This document shows positions 26,063 to 33,158 of a stretch of 33,158 nt of DNA, one piece after another (the first letter of the stretch is position 1; every line of letters begins with the position of its first letter). The notes below the pieces were generated by a model. It had not been told where the DNA came from. It did not search any database and saw only the letters and a program-made list of their open reading frames with translations. Position numbers and translations under genes: made by a program. The DNA is from Mangrovactinospora gilvigrisea. GTDB lineage: Bacteria; Actinomycetota; Actinomycetes; Streptomycetales; Streptomycetaceae. The DNA lies in NCBI RefSeq assembly GCF_001879105.1, contig NZ_MLCF01000046.1, forward strand, positions 1 through 33,158, in the 5' to 3' direction.

Positions 26063-26132
26063 TCTTCCTGCGCCGCCCGAGAGGGCAGCGCGCGAAACAC
26101 CGAGAAGCCCCCCGGCAGGGGGAGCAGCTCAG

Positions 26133-26204
26133 TGGGGTATGGGGTAATTGGCAGCCCGGCTGATTCTGGTTCAGCTAGTCTAGGTTCGAGTCCTGGTACC
26201 CCAG
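26133..26204 (+). tRNA. tRNA-Gln (anticodon CTG)
   Basis: The cloverleaf folds by eye: acceptor TGGGGTA/TACCCCA, D stem GGGT/GCCC, anticodon stem GCTGA/TCAGC with loop TTCTGGT, T stem CTAGG/CCTGG with loop TTCGAGT, discriminator G. The anticodon CTG reads CAG codons. 72 bases; CCA is not encoded. Confidence 0.95.
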
Positions 26205-26260
26205 CGAGACTTTCTCGCTGGTCACAGCAGCATCGCAGTACATCAGCAGAAGTCAGCTAG

Positions 26261-26333
26261 GGCCCCGTTGTGTAGCGGCCTAGCACGCCGCCCTCTCAAG
26301 GCGGTAGCGCCGGTTCGAATCCGGTCGGGGCTA
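26261..26333 (+). tRNA. tRNA-Glu (anticodon CTC), copy 1
   Basis: Acceptor GGCCCCG/CGGGGCT (one G-T pair), D stem GTGT/GCAC, anticodon stem CCGCC/GGCGG with loop CTCTCAA, T stem GCCGG/CCGGT region with loop TTCGAAT, discriminator A. It reads GAG codons. 73 bases; CCA is not encoded. Confidence 0.95.
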
Positions 26334-26389
26334 CAGGATCCCTCTCGCGGGGATCGCGCAGGCACCACGCGTCAGCGTGGTTCGCTAGG

Positions 26390-26462
26390 GGCCCCGTTGT
26401 GTAGCGGCCTAGCACGCCGCCCTCTCAAGGCGGTAGCGCCGGTTCGAATCCGGTCGGGGCTA
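26390..26462 (+). tRNA. tRNA-Glu (anticodon CTC), copy 2
   Basis: Identical over all 73 bases to copy 1 at 26261-26333. The spacer between them is 56 bases. A terminator follows 19 bases later. Confidence 0.95.
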
Positions 26463-26481
26463 CCACATCGCTGAAGATCAG

Positions 26482-26512
26482 GCCCTTCGCACCTGCGGAG
26501 GGCTTCTTCGTT
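26482..26512 (+). terminator. Terminator of the tRNA cluster
   Basis: GCCCTTCGC (26482-26490) and GCGGAGGGC (26495-26503), with loop ACCT and one T-G pair, are followed by a T-rich tail TTCTTCGTTT. Confidence 0.8.
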
Positions 26513-26534
26513 TGCCCCACCCAGCGGAGGCCCC

Positions 26535-27266
26535 ATGGGCAGCAAGAAGAAGAGCAGCGCCGCCGAGAGGCCCAAGGCCCCCGCCCCGCTCCTCCGCCTC
26601 CACCGCATCAGCCGCACCTACGGCGACCGCGAGGCGCTGCTCCCGCTCTCCCTCGACCTGCCGGCCGGCCGCTGCGTCGCCCTCTACGGCCACAACGGCT
26701 CCGGCAAGTCCACCATGCTGCGGATCGCCTCCGGCCGCGACAAACCCACCACCGGCACCGTCGAGTTCGACGGCCGCCCGATGGACGAGGACGACCCCGA
26801 GGTCCGCGCCCGCGTCGCCGTCGTCGGCGACACCGTCGCCTGCTACCCCGACCTCACCGTCCGCGAGCACCTCGAACTGGTCACCGTCGCCCACGGGGTG
26901 GCCGACGCCGCCGGCTGGATCGACCAGGTGCTCGAGGACCGCCGGCTCGCCGACCACGGCGACGCCCTGCCGTCCTCGCTCTCCTCCGGGCAGATGCAGT
27001 CGCTGCTGCTCGCCGCGGCCCTGGTCCGCCCCCGCGACCTGCTCGTCCTGGACGAGCCCGAGCAGCGCCTCGACCCCGGCGCCCGGCGCCGCCTCGCCGA
27101 ACTCCTCGTCGGCGAGAAGGAGGACGGCGTCGCCGTGCTCCTCGCCACCCACCACCCCGAGCTCGCCGAGGAGGTCGCCGACCGCATGATCGCGCTGGAG
27201 GACGGCCGGGTCATCGCGGACGGCAAGCCCGCCGCGGTGCTCGCCCAGACGGGCATCCACGCATGA
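26535..27266 (+). CDS. ABC transporter ATP-binding protein
   Basis: The 243-residue ATPase has Walker A GHNGSGKST at 52-60, signature LSSGQ at 149-153, Walker B LLVLDEP with Asp173-Glu174, and His206 in ATHHPE. A basic N-terminal stretch (GSKKKSS) precedes the domain. The ATG at 26535 has GGAGG four bases upstream. The stop overlaps the next gene in ATGA, so the two products form one transporter. Family features resemble exporter-type ATPases that pair with a single large permease. The substrate is unknown. Confidence 0.92.
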   Translation: MGSKKKSSAAERPKAPAPLLRLHRISRTYGDREALLPLSLDLPAGRCVALYGHNGSGKSTMLRIASGRDKPTTGTVEFDGRPMDEDDPEVRARVAVVGDTVACYPDLTVREHLELVTVAHGVADAAGWIDQVLEDRRLADHGDALPSSLSSGQMQSLLLAAALVRPRDLLVLDEPEQRLDPGARRRLAELLVGEKEDGVAVLLATHHPELAEEVADRMIALEDGRVIADGKPAAVLAQTGIHA

Positions 27267-28903
27267 GCGGCTGGGGTCCGGAGGACGACCGCACCCCGGT
27301 CGCCCTCGCCTGGCTGCGCATCAAGCGCCGCGCCCACCGCGCCCAGCGCAACCGCGACCTCGGCTTCATCCTCTACGCCGTGGTGCTGATCGGCATCGGC
27401 TGGGGCTCCACCGTCGTCTACCGGACGGTCCACGGGCTGGTCCTCAACTCGCTGCACGGCAACCTCGGCCCCGCGCTGCTGCGCACCCTGCCCGCCGGGC
27501 TGGTGCTGATCGGCGCCGCGCTGGCGCTGCTGGCCGCCCGGGACGGGCTGTGGCGCGGCCCGGTGGTCGTCCCCGGCCCGACGGTCTCCTGGCTGCTCGG
27601 CCAACCGGTGGACCGCGCCCGGGTGCTCCGGCCCTGGTTCCGGAACAACGCCCTGGCGGGCGCGGTCGTCGGGGCGCTCTGCGCGCTCGGCGGGGCCGTC
27701 CTGCTCGCCTACGTCCACCTGGCGTCCTTCGGCGTGGCGTTCGCCGCCCTGCTGGCGCCGGGGCTCGGCCTGCCGCTGCTGGCGGCCGCGCTGGGCGCCG
27801 CGGTGGAGCGGCGTCCCCGACTCGCCTCGCTGGTGCGGCGGTTGAGCCCGTTCGCGGCGCTGGCGCTGGTGGCGGTGGCCGCGCAGACGGTCTTCGCCTG
27901 GCTGGGGCACCCGGTGCGGGTGCTGGAGCGGATCGAGCTGTGGTCCGGCCCGTGGGGCTGGGCGGCGCAGCCGGTGATCCGCGCCTCCGGCGGCTCGGCG
28001 CCCGGCTGGTGGGCCGCGCTGGCGCTGCTGGCGGCGGCGAGCGCGTGGGCGCTGTGGCAGGCCTGGCGGGACGCGGCCGCGGTGCCCAACGCGGCGCTGC
28101 GGGCGCGGGCGGCGACGGCGTCCACGGTGGCGTCCGTCGGCTGGTCGGTCGAACTCCGCGCCGCGCGGCTGGCGGTGGCGCAGGCCACCGCGGGCGACGG
28201 GCGGCGCCGGCTGCCCCGGCTGCCGATGCCGAAGCGGCGGGCGCTGCTGGTGCCCTGGCGGGACGCGACGGCGCTGCTGCGGGCGCCCGGCCGGGTGGGC
28301 CGGGCGGTGCTGTGGACGGCGGCGGGCGCGGCGGCCGCGGGCTGGGCGACCGCCCTGCCGGGCGCCGAGCGGGGGTTGATGCTGGTGGCCGCGCTGGTGC
28401 TGGGCTACGTCGGCGTCGCGACGCTGGCCGAGTCGGCGCGGGTGGAGACGGACGACCTGCGGCGGGCGGCGTGGTCGCCGTTCCGGATGTCGTCGCTGAT
28501 GCTGCGCCACACCGTCGTCCCGGCGCTCGCCGGGGCGGTGTTGGGGGCGCTGGAGGCGATCCCGTTCGCGCTGCGCGGCGGGGAGGCGCGGTGGGCGCTG
28601 CTGGTGATGCCGCTGTGCGCGGTGCCGTTCGCGGTGGCCGCGGTCTACGGCGCGTGCCGGGGGCCGGTCCGCTCGGACCGGATGATCCTCGGCGCCCCGA
28701 CGCCGGCGGGCGACCCGGGCATCTTCGTCTTCCTCGCCTGGTACTGGGCCGCCCCGTTGATCTCGGTGACGGTGCTGACGGTGACGCTGCTCTTCGTCAT
28801 CGCCGGCTCCTCCCCGCTGAACGTCATCGCCCCCGCCGTCGCCCTGACCGCCCTGCTCCTCGCCCTGGTCCGCTGGCAGGCCGGCCGCCTGTTGAAGCGC
28901 TGA
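27263..28903 (+). CDS. ABC transporter membrane protein, multi-pass, unknown substrate
   Basis: The 546-residue protein has many hydrophobic segments, by eye about ten to twelve (for example LGFILYAVVLIGIGWGS, GLVLIGAALALLAA, AVVGALCALGGAVLLA and the C-terminal ALTALLLALVRW). Charged Arg-rich loops separate an N-terminal and a C-terminal half. The ATG overlaps the stop of the ATPase gene. It may belong to the actinobacterial DUF6297-type membrane proteins, but I am not certain of that family. The unit is followed by a terminator shared with convergent ndgR. There is no direct evidence for an amino acid substrate, although the neighbours are leucine genes. Confidence 0.82.
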   Translation: MSGWGPEDDRTPVALAWLRIKRRAHRAQRNRDLGFILYAVVLIGIGWGSTVVYRTVHGLVLNSLHGNLGPALLRTLPAGLVLIGAALALLAARDGLWRGPVVVPGPTVSWLLGQPVDRARVLRPWFRNNALAGAVVGALCALGGAVLLAYVHLASFGVAFAALLAPGLGLPLLAAALGAAVERRPRLASLVRRLSPFAALALVAVAAQTVFAWLGHPVRVLERIELWSGPWGWAAQPVIRASGGSAPGWWAALALLAAASAWALWQAWRDAAAVPNAALRARAATASTVASVGWSVELRAARLAVAQATAGDGRRRLPRLPMPKRRALLVPWRDATALLRAPGRVGRAVLWTAAGAAAAGWATALPGAERGLMLVAALVLGYVGVATLAESARVETDDLRRAAWSPFRMSSLMLRHTVVPALAGAVLGALEAIPFALRGGEARWALLVMPLCAVPFAVAAVYGACRGPVRSDRMILGAPTPAGDPGIFVFLAWYWAAPLISVTVLTVTLLFVIAGSSPLNVIAPAVALTALLLALVRWQAGRLLKR

Positions 28904-28906
28904 CGC

Positions 28907-28956
28907 GCCCCGGCGCCCGCTCGCCCTGCGCAGCAGGGTGGACGGGGTGCCGGGGC
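28907..28956. terminator. Terminator between the ABC permease and ndgR
   Basis: GCCCCGGC (28907-28914) pairs with GCCGGGGC (28949-28956), with inner stems CCCG/CGGG and CCCTGC (28924-28929) / GCAGGG (28933-28938) around GCA. It lies between convergent genes and may act in both directions. Confidence 0.7.
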
Positions 28957-28974
28957 AAAGGGGCGGCGAACGGC
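28944..28974 (+). repeat. Dispersed 3' element, copy after the ABC permease
   Basis: The 31-base core begins GGGGTGCCGGGG and ends GGCGGCGAACGGC. It differs from the ilvE copy at a few positions and from the hup copy at two. Most of its 3' half lies outside the hairpin. Confidence 0.65.
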
Positions 28975-28990
28975 GACCACAGCCGACCCG

Positions 28991-29707
28991 TCAGTTCCCG
29001 CGATGCAGCGCCTCACTGAGCCGAGCCGCCGCATCCACGATCGCGGCGGCATGCATCCGCCCCGGCTGCCGCGTCAACCGCTCGATCGGCCCGGACACCG
29101 ACACCGCCGCCACCACCCGGTTCGACGGCCCCCGCACCGGCGCCGACACCGACGCGACGCCCGGCTCCCGCTCCCCGACGCTCTGCGCCCACCCGCGCCG
29201 CCGCACCCCGCTCAGCGCCGTCGCGGTGAACCGCGCCCCCTGCAGCCCGCGGTGCAGCCGCTCCGGCTCCTCCCACGCCAGCAGGATCTGCGCCGCCGAC
29301 CCCGCCTTCATCGGCAGCGTCGACCCCACCGGCACGGTGTCCCGAAGGCCGGACAGCCGCTCGGCCGCGGCCACGCAGACCCGCATGTCGCCCTGCCGCC
29401 GGTAGAGCTGGGCGCTCTCCCCGGTGACGTCCCGCAGATGCGTCAGCACCGGCCCGGCCGCCGCCAGCAGCCGGTCCTCGCCCGCCGCGGCGGCGAGTTC
29501 GCCGAGCCGCGGGCCGAGCACGAAGCGCCCCTGCATGTCGCGTGCCACCAGCCGGTGGTACTCGAGTGCGACCGCGAGGCGGTGCGCCGTGGGGCGGGCG
29601 AGGCCCGTGGAGGCCACGAGCCCGGCCAGCGTGGTGGGCCCGGCCTCCAGTGCGCTCAGCACCGCGGTGGCCTTGTCAAGAACGCCGACGCCGCTAGAGT
29701 TGTCCAT
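28991..29707 (-). CDS. ndgR: IclR-family regulator NdgR (AreB)
   Basis: The 238-residue regulator begins MDNSSGVGVLDKATAVL. The N-terminal winged helix-turn-helix (about 8-65) includes STGLARPTAHRLAVALE, and the C-terminal IclR effector domain is about 75-235. It is divergent from leuCD, as NdgR/AreB genes are in Streptomyces, where the protein is reported to control branched-chain and other amino acid metabolism. The -10 hexamer of its promoter ends seven bases before the ATG, so the mRNA is predicted to be leaderless. A palindrome between the -35 and -10 boxes suggests autorepression. The gene is convergent with the ABC operon. Confidence 0.95.
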   Translation of the reverse strand: MDNSSGVGVLDKATAVLSALEAGPTTLAGLVASTGLARPTAHRLAVALEYHRLVARDMQGRFVLGPRLGELAAAAGEDRLLAAAGPVLTHLRDVTGESAQLYRRQGDMRVCVAAAERLSGLRDTVPVGSTLPMKAGSAAQILLAWEEPERLHRGLQGARFTATALSGVRRRGWAQSVGEREPGVASVSAPVRGPSNRVVAAVSVSGPIERLTRQPGRMHAAAIVDAAARLSEALHRGN

Positions 29708-29713
29708 GAAACG

Positions 29714-29742
29714 ATATTGCAGTCTCAGATGGCGAGACGCAA
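29714..29742 (-). promoter_or_regulatory. ndgR promoter with embedded operator-like palindrome
   Basis: On the minus strand TTGCGT (29742-29737), a 17-base spacer and CAATAT (29719-29714) place transcription start at 29707, the A of the ndgR ATG. On the plus strand TTGC-A-GTCTC (29717-29726) and GAGAC-GCAA (29734-29742) form an imperfect palindrome that fills the spacer and overlaps both boxes. It is the likely NdgR operator, which could also act on leuC about 90 bases away. Confidence 0.65.
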
Positions 29743-29830
29743 GTTCGCCGAGACGGAAACCTTGGCAGTCTGACGGACATCACACCCGAATCAACTTAGG
29801 ACGGCAGTGCTGCCGCCCGAAGGGACAGCG

Positions 29831-31264
<1,434 letters not shown>

Positions 31265-31270
31265 GCCGCC

Positions 31271-31876
31271 ATGGAAGCCTTCACCACGCACACCGGCCGG
31301 GCCGTTCCGCTGCGCCGGAGCAACGTCGACACCGACCAGATCATCCCGGCCCACTGGCTGAAGAAGATCACCCGCAACGGGTTCGAGGACGGGCTCTTCG
31401 AGGCCTGGCGCAAGGACCCGGAGTTCGTGCTGAACCGCCCCGAGCGGCAGGGCGCCTCGGTGCTCGTCGCCGGGCCCGACTTCGGCACCGGCTCCTCCCG
31501 GGAGCACGCCGCCTGGGCGCTGCAGAACTACGGCTTCAAGGCCGTGATCTCCTCCCGCTACGCGGACATCTTCCGCGGCAACTCCCTGAAGAACGGCCTG
31601 CTGACGGTGGTGCTGCCGCAGCCGGTGGTGGAGCGGCTCTGGGAGATCACCGAGGCCGACCCGACCGCCGAGATCACCGTCGACCTGGTCAACCGCCGTG
31701 TCACGGCGGGGGATGGGGAGAAGGCGGTGGACGAGCCCTTCGAGTTGGACGACAACACCCGCTGGCGGCTGCTGGAGGGCCTCGACGACATCAGCCTCAG
31801 CTTGCGCAACGAGACCGACATCGCCGCCTTCGAGGCCCGCCGGCCGGCGTTCAAGCCGGTGACGCAGGCGCTCTGA
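31271..31876 (+). CDS. leuD: 3-isopropylmalate dehydratase small subunit
   Basis: The 201-residue swivel-domain subunit pairs with LeuC. The N-terminal [14 protein letters not shown] and the substrate-binding [17 protein letters not shown] are characteristic, and the length matches bacterial LeuD. It begins six bases after leuC and the two are surely cotranscribed. An 18-bp hairpin ends the operon. Confidence 0.97.
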   Translation: MEAFTTHTGRAVPLRRSNVDTDQIIPAHWLKKITRNGFEDGLFEAWRKDPEFVLNRPERQGASVLVAGPDFGTGSSREHAAWALQNYGFKAVISSRYADIFRGNSLKNGLLTVVLPQPVVERLWEITEADPTAEITVDLVNRRVTAGDGEKAVDEPFELDDNTRWRLLEGLDDISLSLRNETDIAAFEARRPAFKPVTQAL

Positions 31877-31915
31877 CGCCTCCTCGACCCCGGTGGCGGC
31901 CGACCCGCCACGCAC

Positions 31916-31955
31916 ACACCGCGCGCCCCTCCGCAGACGGAGGGGCGCGCGGTGT
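31916..31955 (+). terminator. leuCD terminator
   Basis: A perfect 18-bp stem (31916-31933 with 31938-31955) closes on the loop CAGA. There is no T tract. The next small gene begins only 12 bases later. Confidence 0.85.
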
Positions 31956-31967
31956 CACAATCAAGGG

Positions 31968-32180
31968 GTGGAACGCGACACCGACCTGGAGCTGTTCCGC
32001 ACCCTCGCCGAGCGGTTGAAGCACGCTCACGCGCTGGTCCAACGCCTGGATGCGCCCGAATCCGTGCGCCGGACGCTGACCCGGCGGCTGCTGGCCATCA
32101 CGGCGGCGGCCAAGCGGGATCTGGGCGGCGCGGCGCGGCGCCTGGACGGCTTCCTGGCCGAGTTGGAGGCCCGGCGTTGA
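31968..32180 (+). CDS. Small helical protein of unknown function, 70 residues
   Basis: The GTG at 31968 has AAGGG just upstream. The sequence, beginning MERDTDLELFRTLAERLKHA, is Leu/Arg/Ala-rich and fully helical by eye, with no Cys or membrane segment; it may form a short coiled coil or helical hairpin. Codon use has the strong GC third-position bias of its neighbours. It starts just after the leuCD hairpin, so it depends on read-through or a promoter inside leuD. A small gene sits between leuD and the HU gene in other streptomycetes as far as I recall. No function can be assigned. Confidence 0.6.
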   Translation: MERDTDLELFRTLAERLKHAHALVQRLDAPESVRRTLTRRLLAITAAAKRDLGGAARRLDGFLAELEARR

Positions 32181-32229
32181 GCGCCGATCCGGGCCGAGAA
32201 CGCCCGCTGACAGGCCGTCGCGGAGGCCG

Positions 32230-32245
32230 TTCCGGGCCCCCGGAA
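32230..32245 (+). terminator. Short hairpin after the small gene
   Basis: TTCCGG and CCGGAA form a 6-bp stem with loop GCCC (32236-32239), followed by a G-rich run. Terminator function is uncertain. Confidence 0.3.
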
Positions 32246-32311
32246 GGGGGTTGGGGGTGCGCTGATGGCCCAACTCATTGCGACACAAGGGTGATATGTC
32301 CCCTTTAGTCA

Positions 32312-32340
32312 TTGATTAGCACGGTTTATTTCCCTAACGT
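32312..32340 (+). promoter_or_regulatory. Candidate hup promoter
   Basis: TTGATT at 32312-32317, a 17-base spacer and TAACGT at 32335-32340. GCACG (32319-32323) and CGTGC (32338-32342) form a small inverted repeat spanning the spacer and -10. The region is AT-rich compared with its surroundings, as befits a regulated promoter. Confidence 0.4.
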
Positions 32341-32391
32341 GCCGCATGATCAGGTGGACTTGTCCAGTATTCGGCGTTCGTAGAGGAAACC

Positions 32392-33087
32392 ATGAACAAA
32401 GCGCAGTTGATCGAGATCGTCGCCCCCCAGCTGGGCGGCCGCAAGAACGCTTCCGACGCCGTCGACGCGGTGCTCGACGCGATCGTCCGGGCCGTGGTGT
32501 CCGGCGACCGCGTGTCGGTCACCGGGTTCGGCTCCTTCGAGAAGGTGGACCGCCCCGCGCGGTACGCCCGCAACCCTCAGACGGGCGAGAAGGTCCGCGT
32601 CAAGAAGACGTCCGTGCCGCGCTTCCGGGCCGGTCAGGGCTTCAAGGACCTGGTCGGCGGGGGCAAGAAGCTCCCCAAGGACGGCCCGTCCGTCCGCAAG
32701 GCCCCCAAGGGCAGCCTGACCGAGGGCGCTTCGGCCCCCGCCAAGAAGACCGCCAAGAAGGCCGCGGCGAAGAAGGCCACGGCCAAGAAGGCGGCCGCCA
32801 AGAAGACCGCGGCGAAGAAGACCGCGGCCAAGAAGGCGACCGTGCGCACCGCGGCCGCGTCCACGGCGCGCAAGACCGCCACGGCGCGTACCGGAGCGGC
32901 CAAGAAGGCGGCGGCGAAGAAGGCCCCCGCCAGCAAGACGGCGGCCCGCAAGACTGCCACCAAGAAGACCGCGGCCAAGAAGACGACCGCCAAGAAGGCG
33001 GCCGTCAAGAAGACCGCGGCCAAGAAGACGACCGCGAAGAAGGCCCCCGCCAAGAAGACGGCGGCCCGCCGCGGCGCCAAGAAGTAA
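32392..33087 (+). CDS. hupS: HU-family nucleoid protein with lysine-rich tail (HupS type)
   Basis: The 231-residue protein has an N-terminal HU/IHF domain (about 1-90) with [35 protein letters not shown] and the DNA-binding arm region. A long C-terminal tail (about 115-231) is built almost only of Ala, Lys, Thr, Arg and Pro in repeats such as [10 protein letters not shown], similar to histone H1. Known: streptomycetes have two HU proteins, HupA (short) and HupS (with this tail), the latter linked to nucleoid compaction in spores. The ATG at 32392 has AGAGGA about seven bases upstream. The repetitive tail may vary in length by slippage or recombination. Confidence 0.93.
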   Translation: MNKAQLIEIVAPQLGGRKNASDAVDAVLDAIVRAVVSGDRVSVTGFGSFEKVDRPARYARNPQTGEKVRVKKTSVPRFRAGQGFKDLVGGGKKLPKDGPSVRKAPKGSLTEGASAPAKKTAKKAAAKKATAKKAAAKKTAAKKTAAKKATVRTAAASTARKTATARTGAAKKAAAKKAPASKTAARKTATKKTAAKKTTAKKAAVKKTAAKKTTAKKAPAKKTAARRGAKK

Positions 33088-33095
33088 CCCCCCAC

Positions 33096-33139
33096 GGCAC
33101 CCCGCCGCGCCCAGGCCCAGCCTGGGCGGGCGGGGTGCC
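33096..33139 (+). terminator. hup terminator
   Basis: GGCACCCCGC (33096-33105) and GCGGGGTGCC (33130-33139) form a perfect 10-bp outer stem, with an inner 7-bp stem CCCAGGC (33110-33116) / GCCTGGG (33120-33126). Confidence 0.8.
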
Positions 33140-33158
33140 GGGGCGCAGGGGCGGCGAA
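33132..33158 (+). repeat. Dispersed 3' element, copy after hup (cut by window end)
   Basis: It begins GGGGTGCCGGGG and ends GGCGGCGAA at the last base of the window, matching the copy at 28944 at 25 of 27 positions. Confidence 0.65.

Noticed and set aside
26261..26462. Tandem tRNA-Glu copies as integration-site remnants
   Set aside because: No integrase, partial tRNA repeat or foreign-looking DNA is present; a simple tandem duplication explains them.
32755..33087. Repetitive Lys/Ala coding stretch as a satellite repeat
   Set aside because: It is in frame and forms the lysine-rich tail typical of the HupS-type HU protein.

Overview
The window is high-GC DNA with many GTG starts, very long GC-rich hairpin terminators and several genes that appear to lack a leader. 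It carries families typical of Streptomyces: conservon (cvn) operons, an NdgR-type IclR regulator and an HU protein with a lysine-rich tail. From memory, the gene order follows a conserved Streptomyces chromosomal core region (in S. coelicolor roughly SCO5511 to SCO5556), with some intervening genes absent. No insertion sequence, prophage or CRISPR array was seen.

Layout. 1-1199: 3' part of a GGDEF-EAL gene with a degenerate EAL domain. 1253-4914: ilvB-ilvN-ilvC behind a leader-peptide attenuator. 5195-6799: serA. 6925-7072: a possible 22-codon gene with its own promoter and hairpin. 7201-9551: leuB and ilvE. 9688-11476: cimA, preceded by a short ORF and a very strong terminator that look like a second attenuator. 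11481-11527: a perfect bidirectional terminator. 11540-22687, minus strand: two complete conservons in tandem (each cvnA-B-C-D: sensor-kinase-like, roadblock/LC7, DUF742, small GTPase). 22688-23263: a long intergenic region with palindromes. 23264-25927: a small unknown gene, an FAA-hydrolase-family gene and gltX. 26133-26462: tRNA-Gln(CTG) and two identical tRNA-Glu(CTC). 26535-28903: a two-gene ABC transporter. 28991-29707, minus strand: ndgR, divergent from leuC-leuD (29831-31876). 31968-32180: a small helical gene. 32392-33087: an HU gene of the hupS type.

How the genes fit together. The window holds nearly the whole branched-chain amino acid pathway: acetolactate synthase, ketol-acid reductoisomerase, isopropylmalate isomerase, isopropylmalate dehydrogenase, transaminase, citramalate synthase for a threonine-independent isoleucine route, and the presumed local regulator NdgR. 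LeuB and LeuCD can serve both leucine and citramalate-derived isoleucine. Control seems to work at several levels: leader-peptide attenuation at ilvB and possibly cimA, and an operator-like palindrome inside the ndgR promoter. GltX sits beside the tRNAs it is expected to charge; in actinobacteria without GlnRS it also charges tRNA-Gln. The conservons are membrane-proximal G-protein-type signalling modules of largely unknown input. The least-described signals here are the cimA leader, a 3' element that recurs just after several terminators, a 209-nt perfectly identical block shared by the two cvnB paralogues, and the palindromes upstream of the distal conservon.
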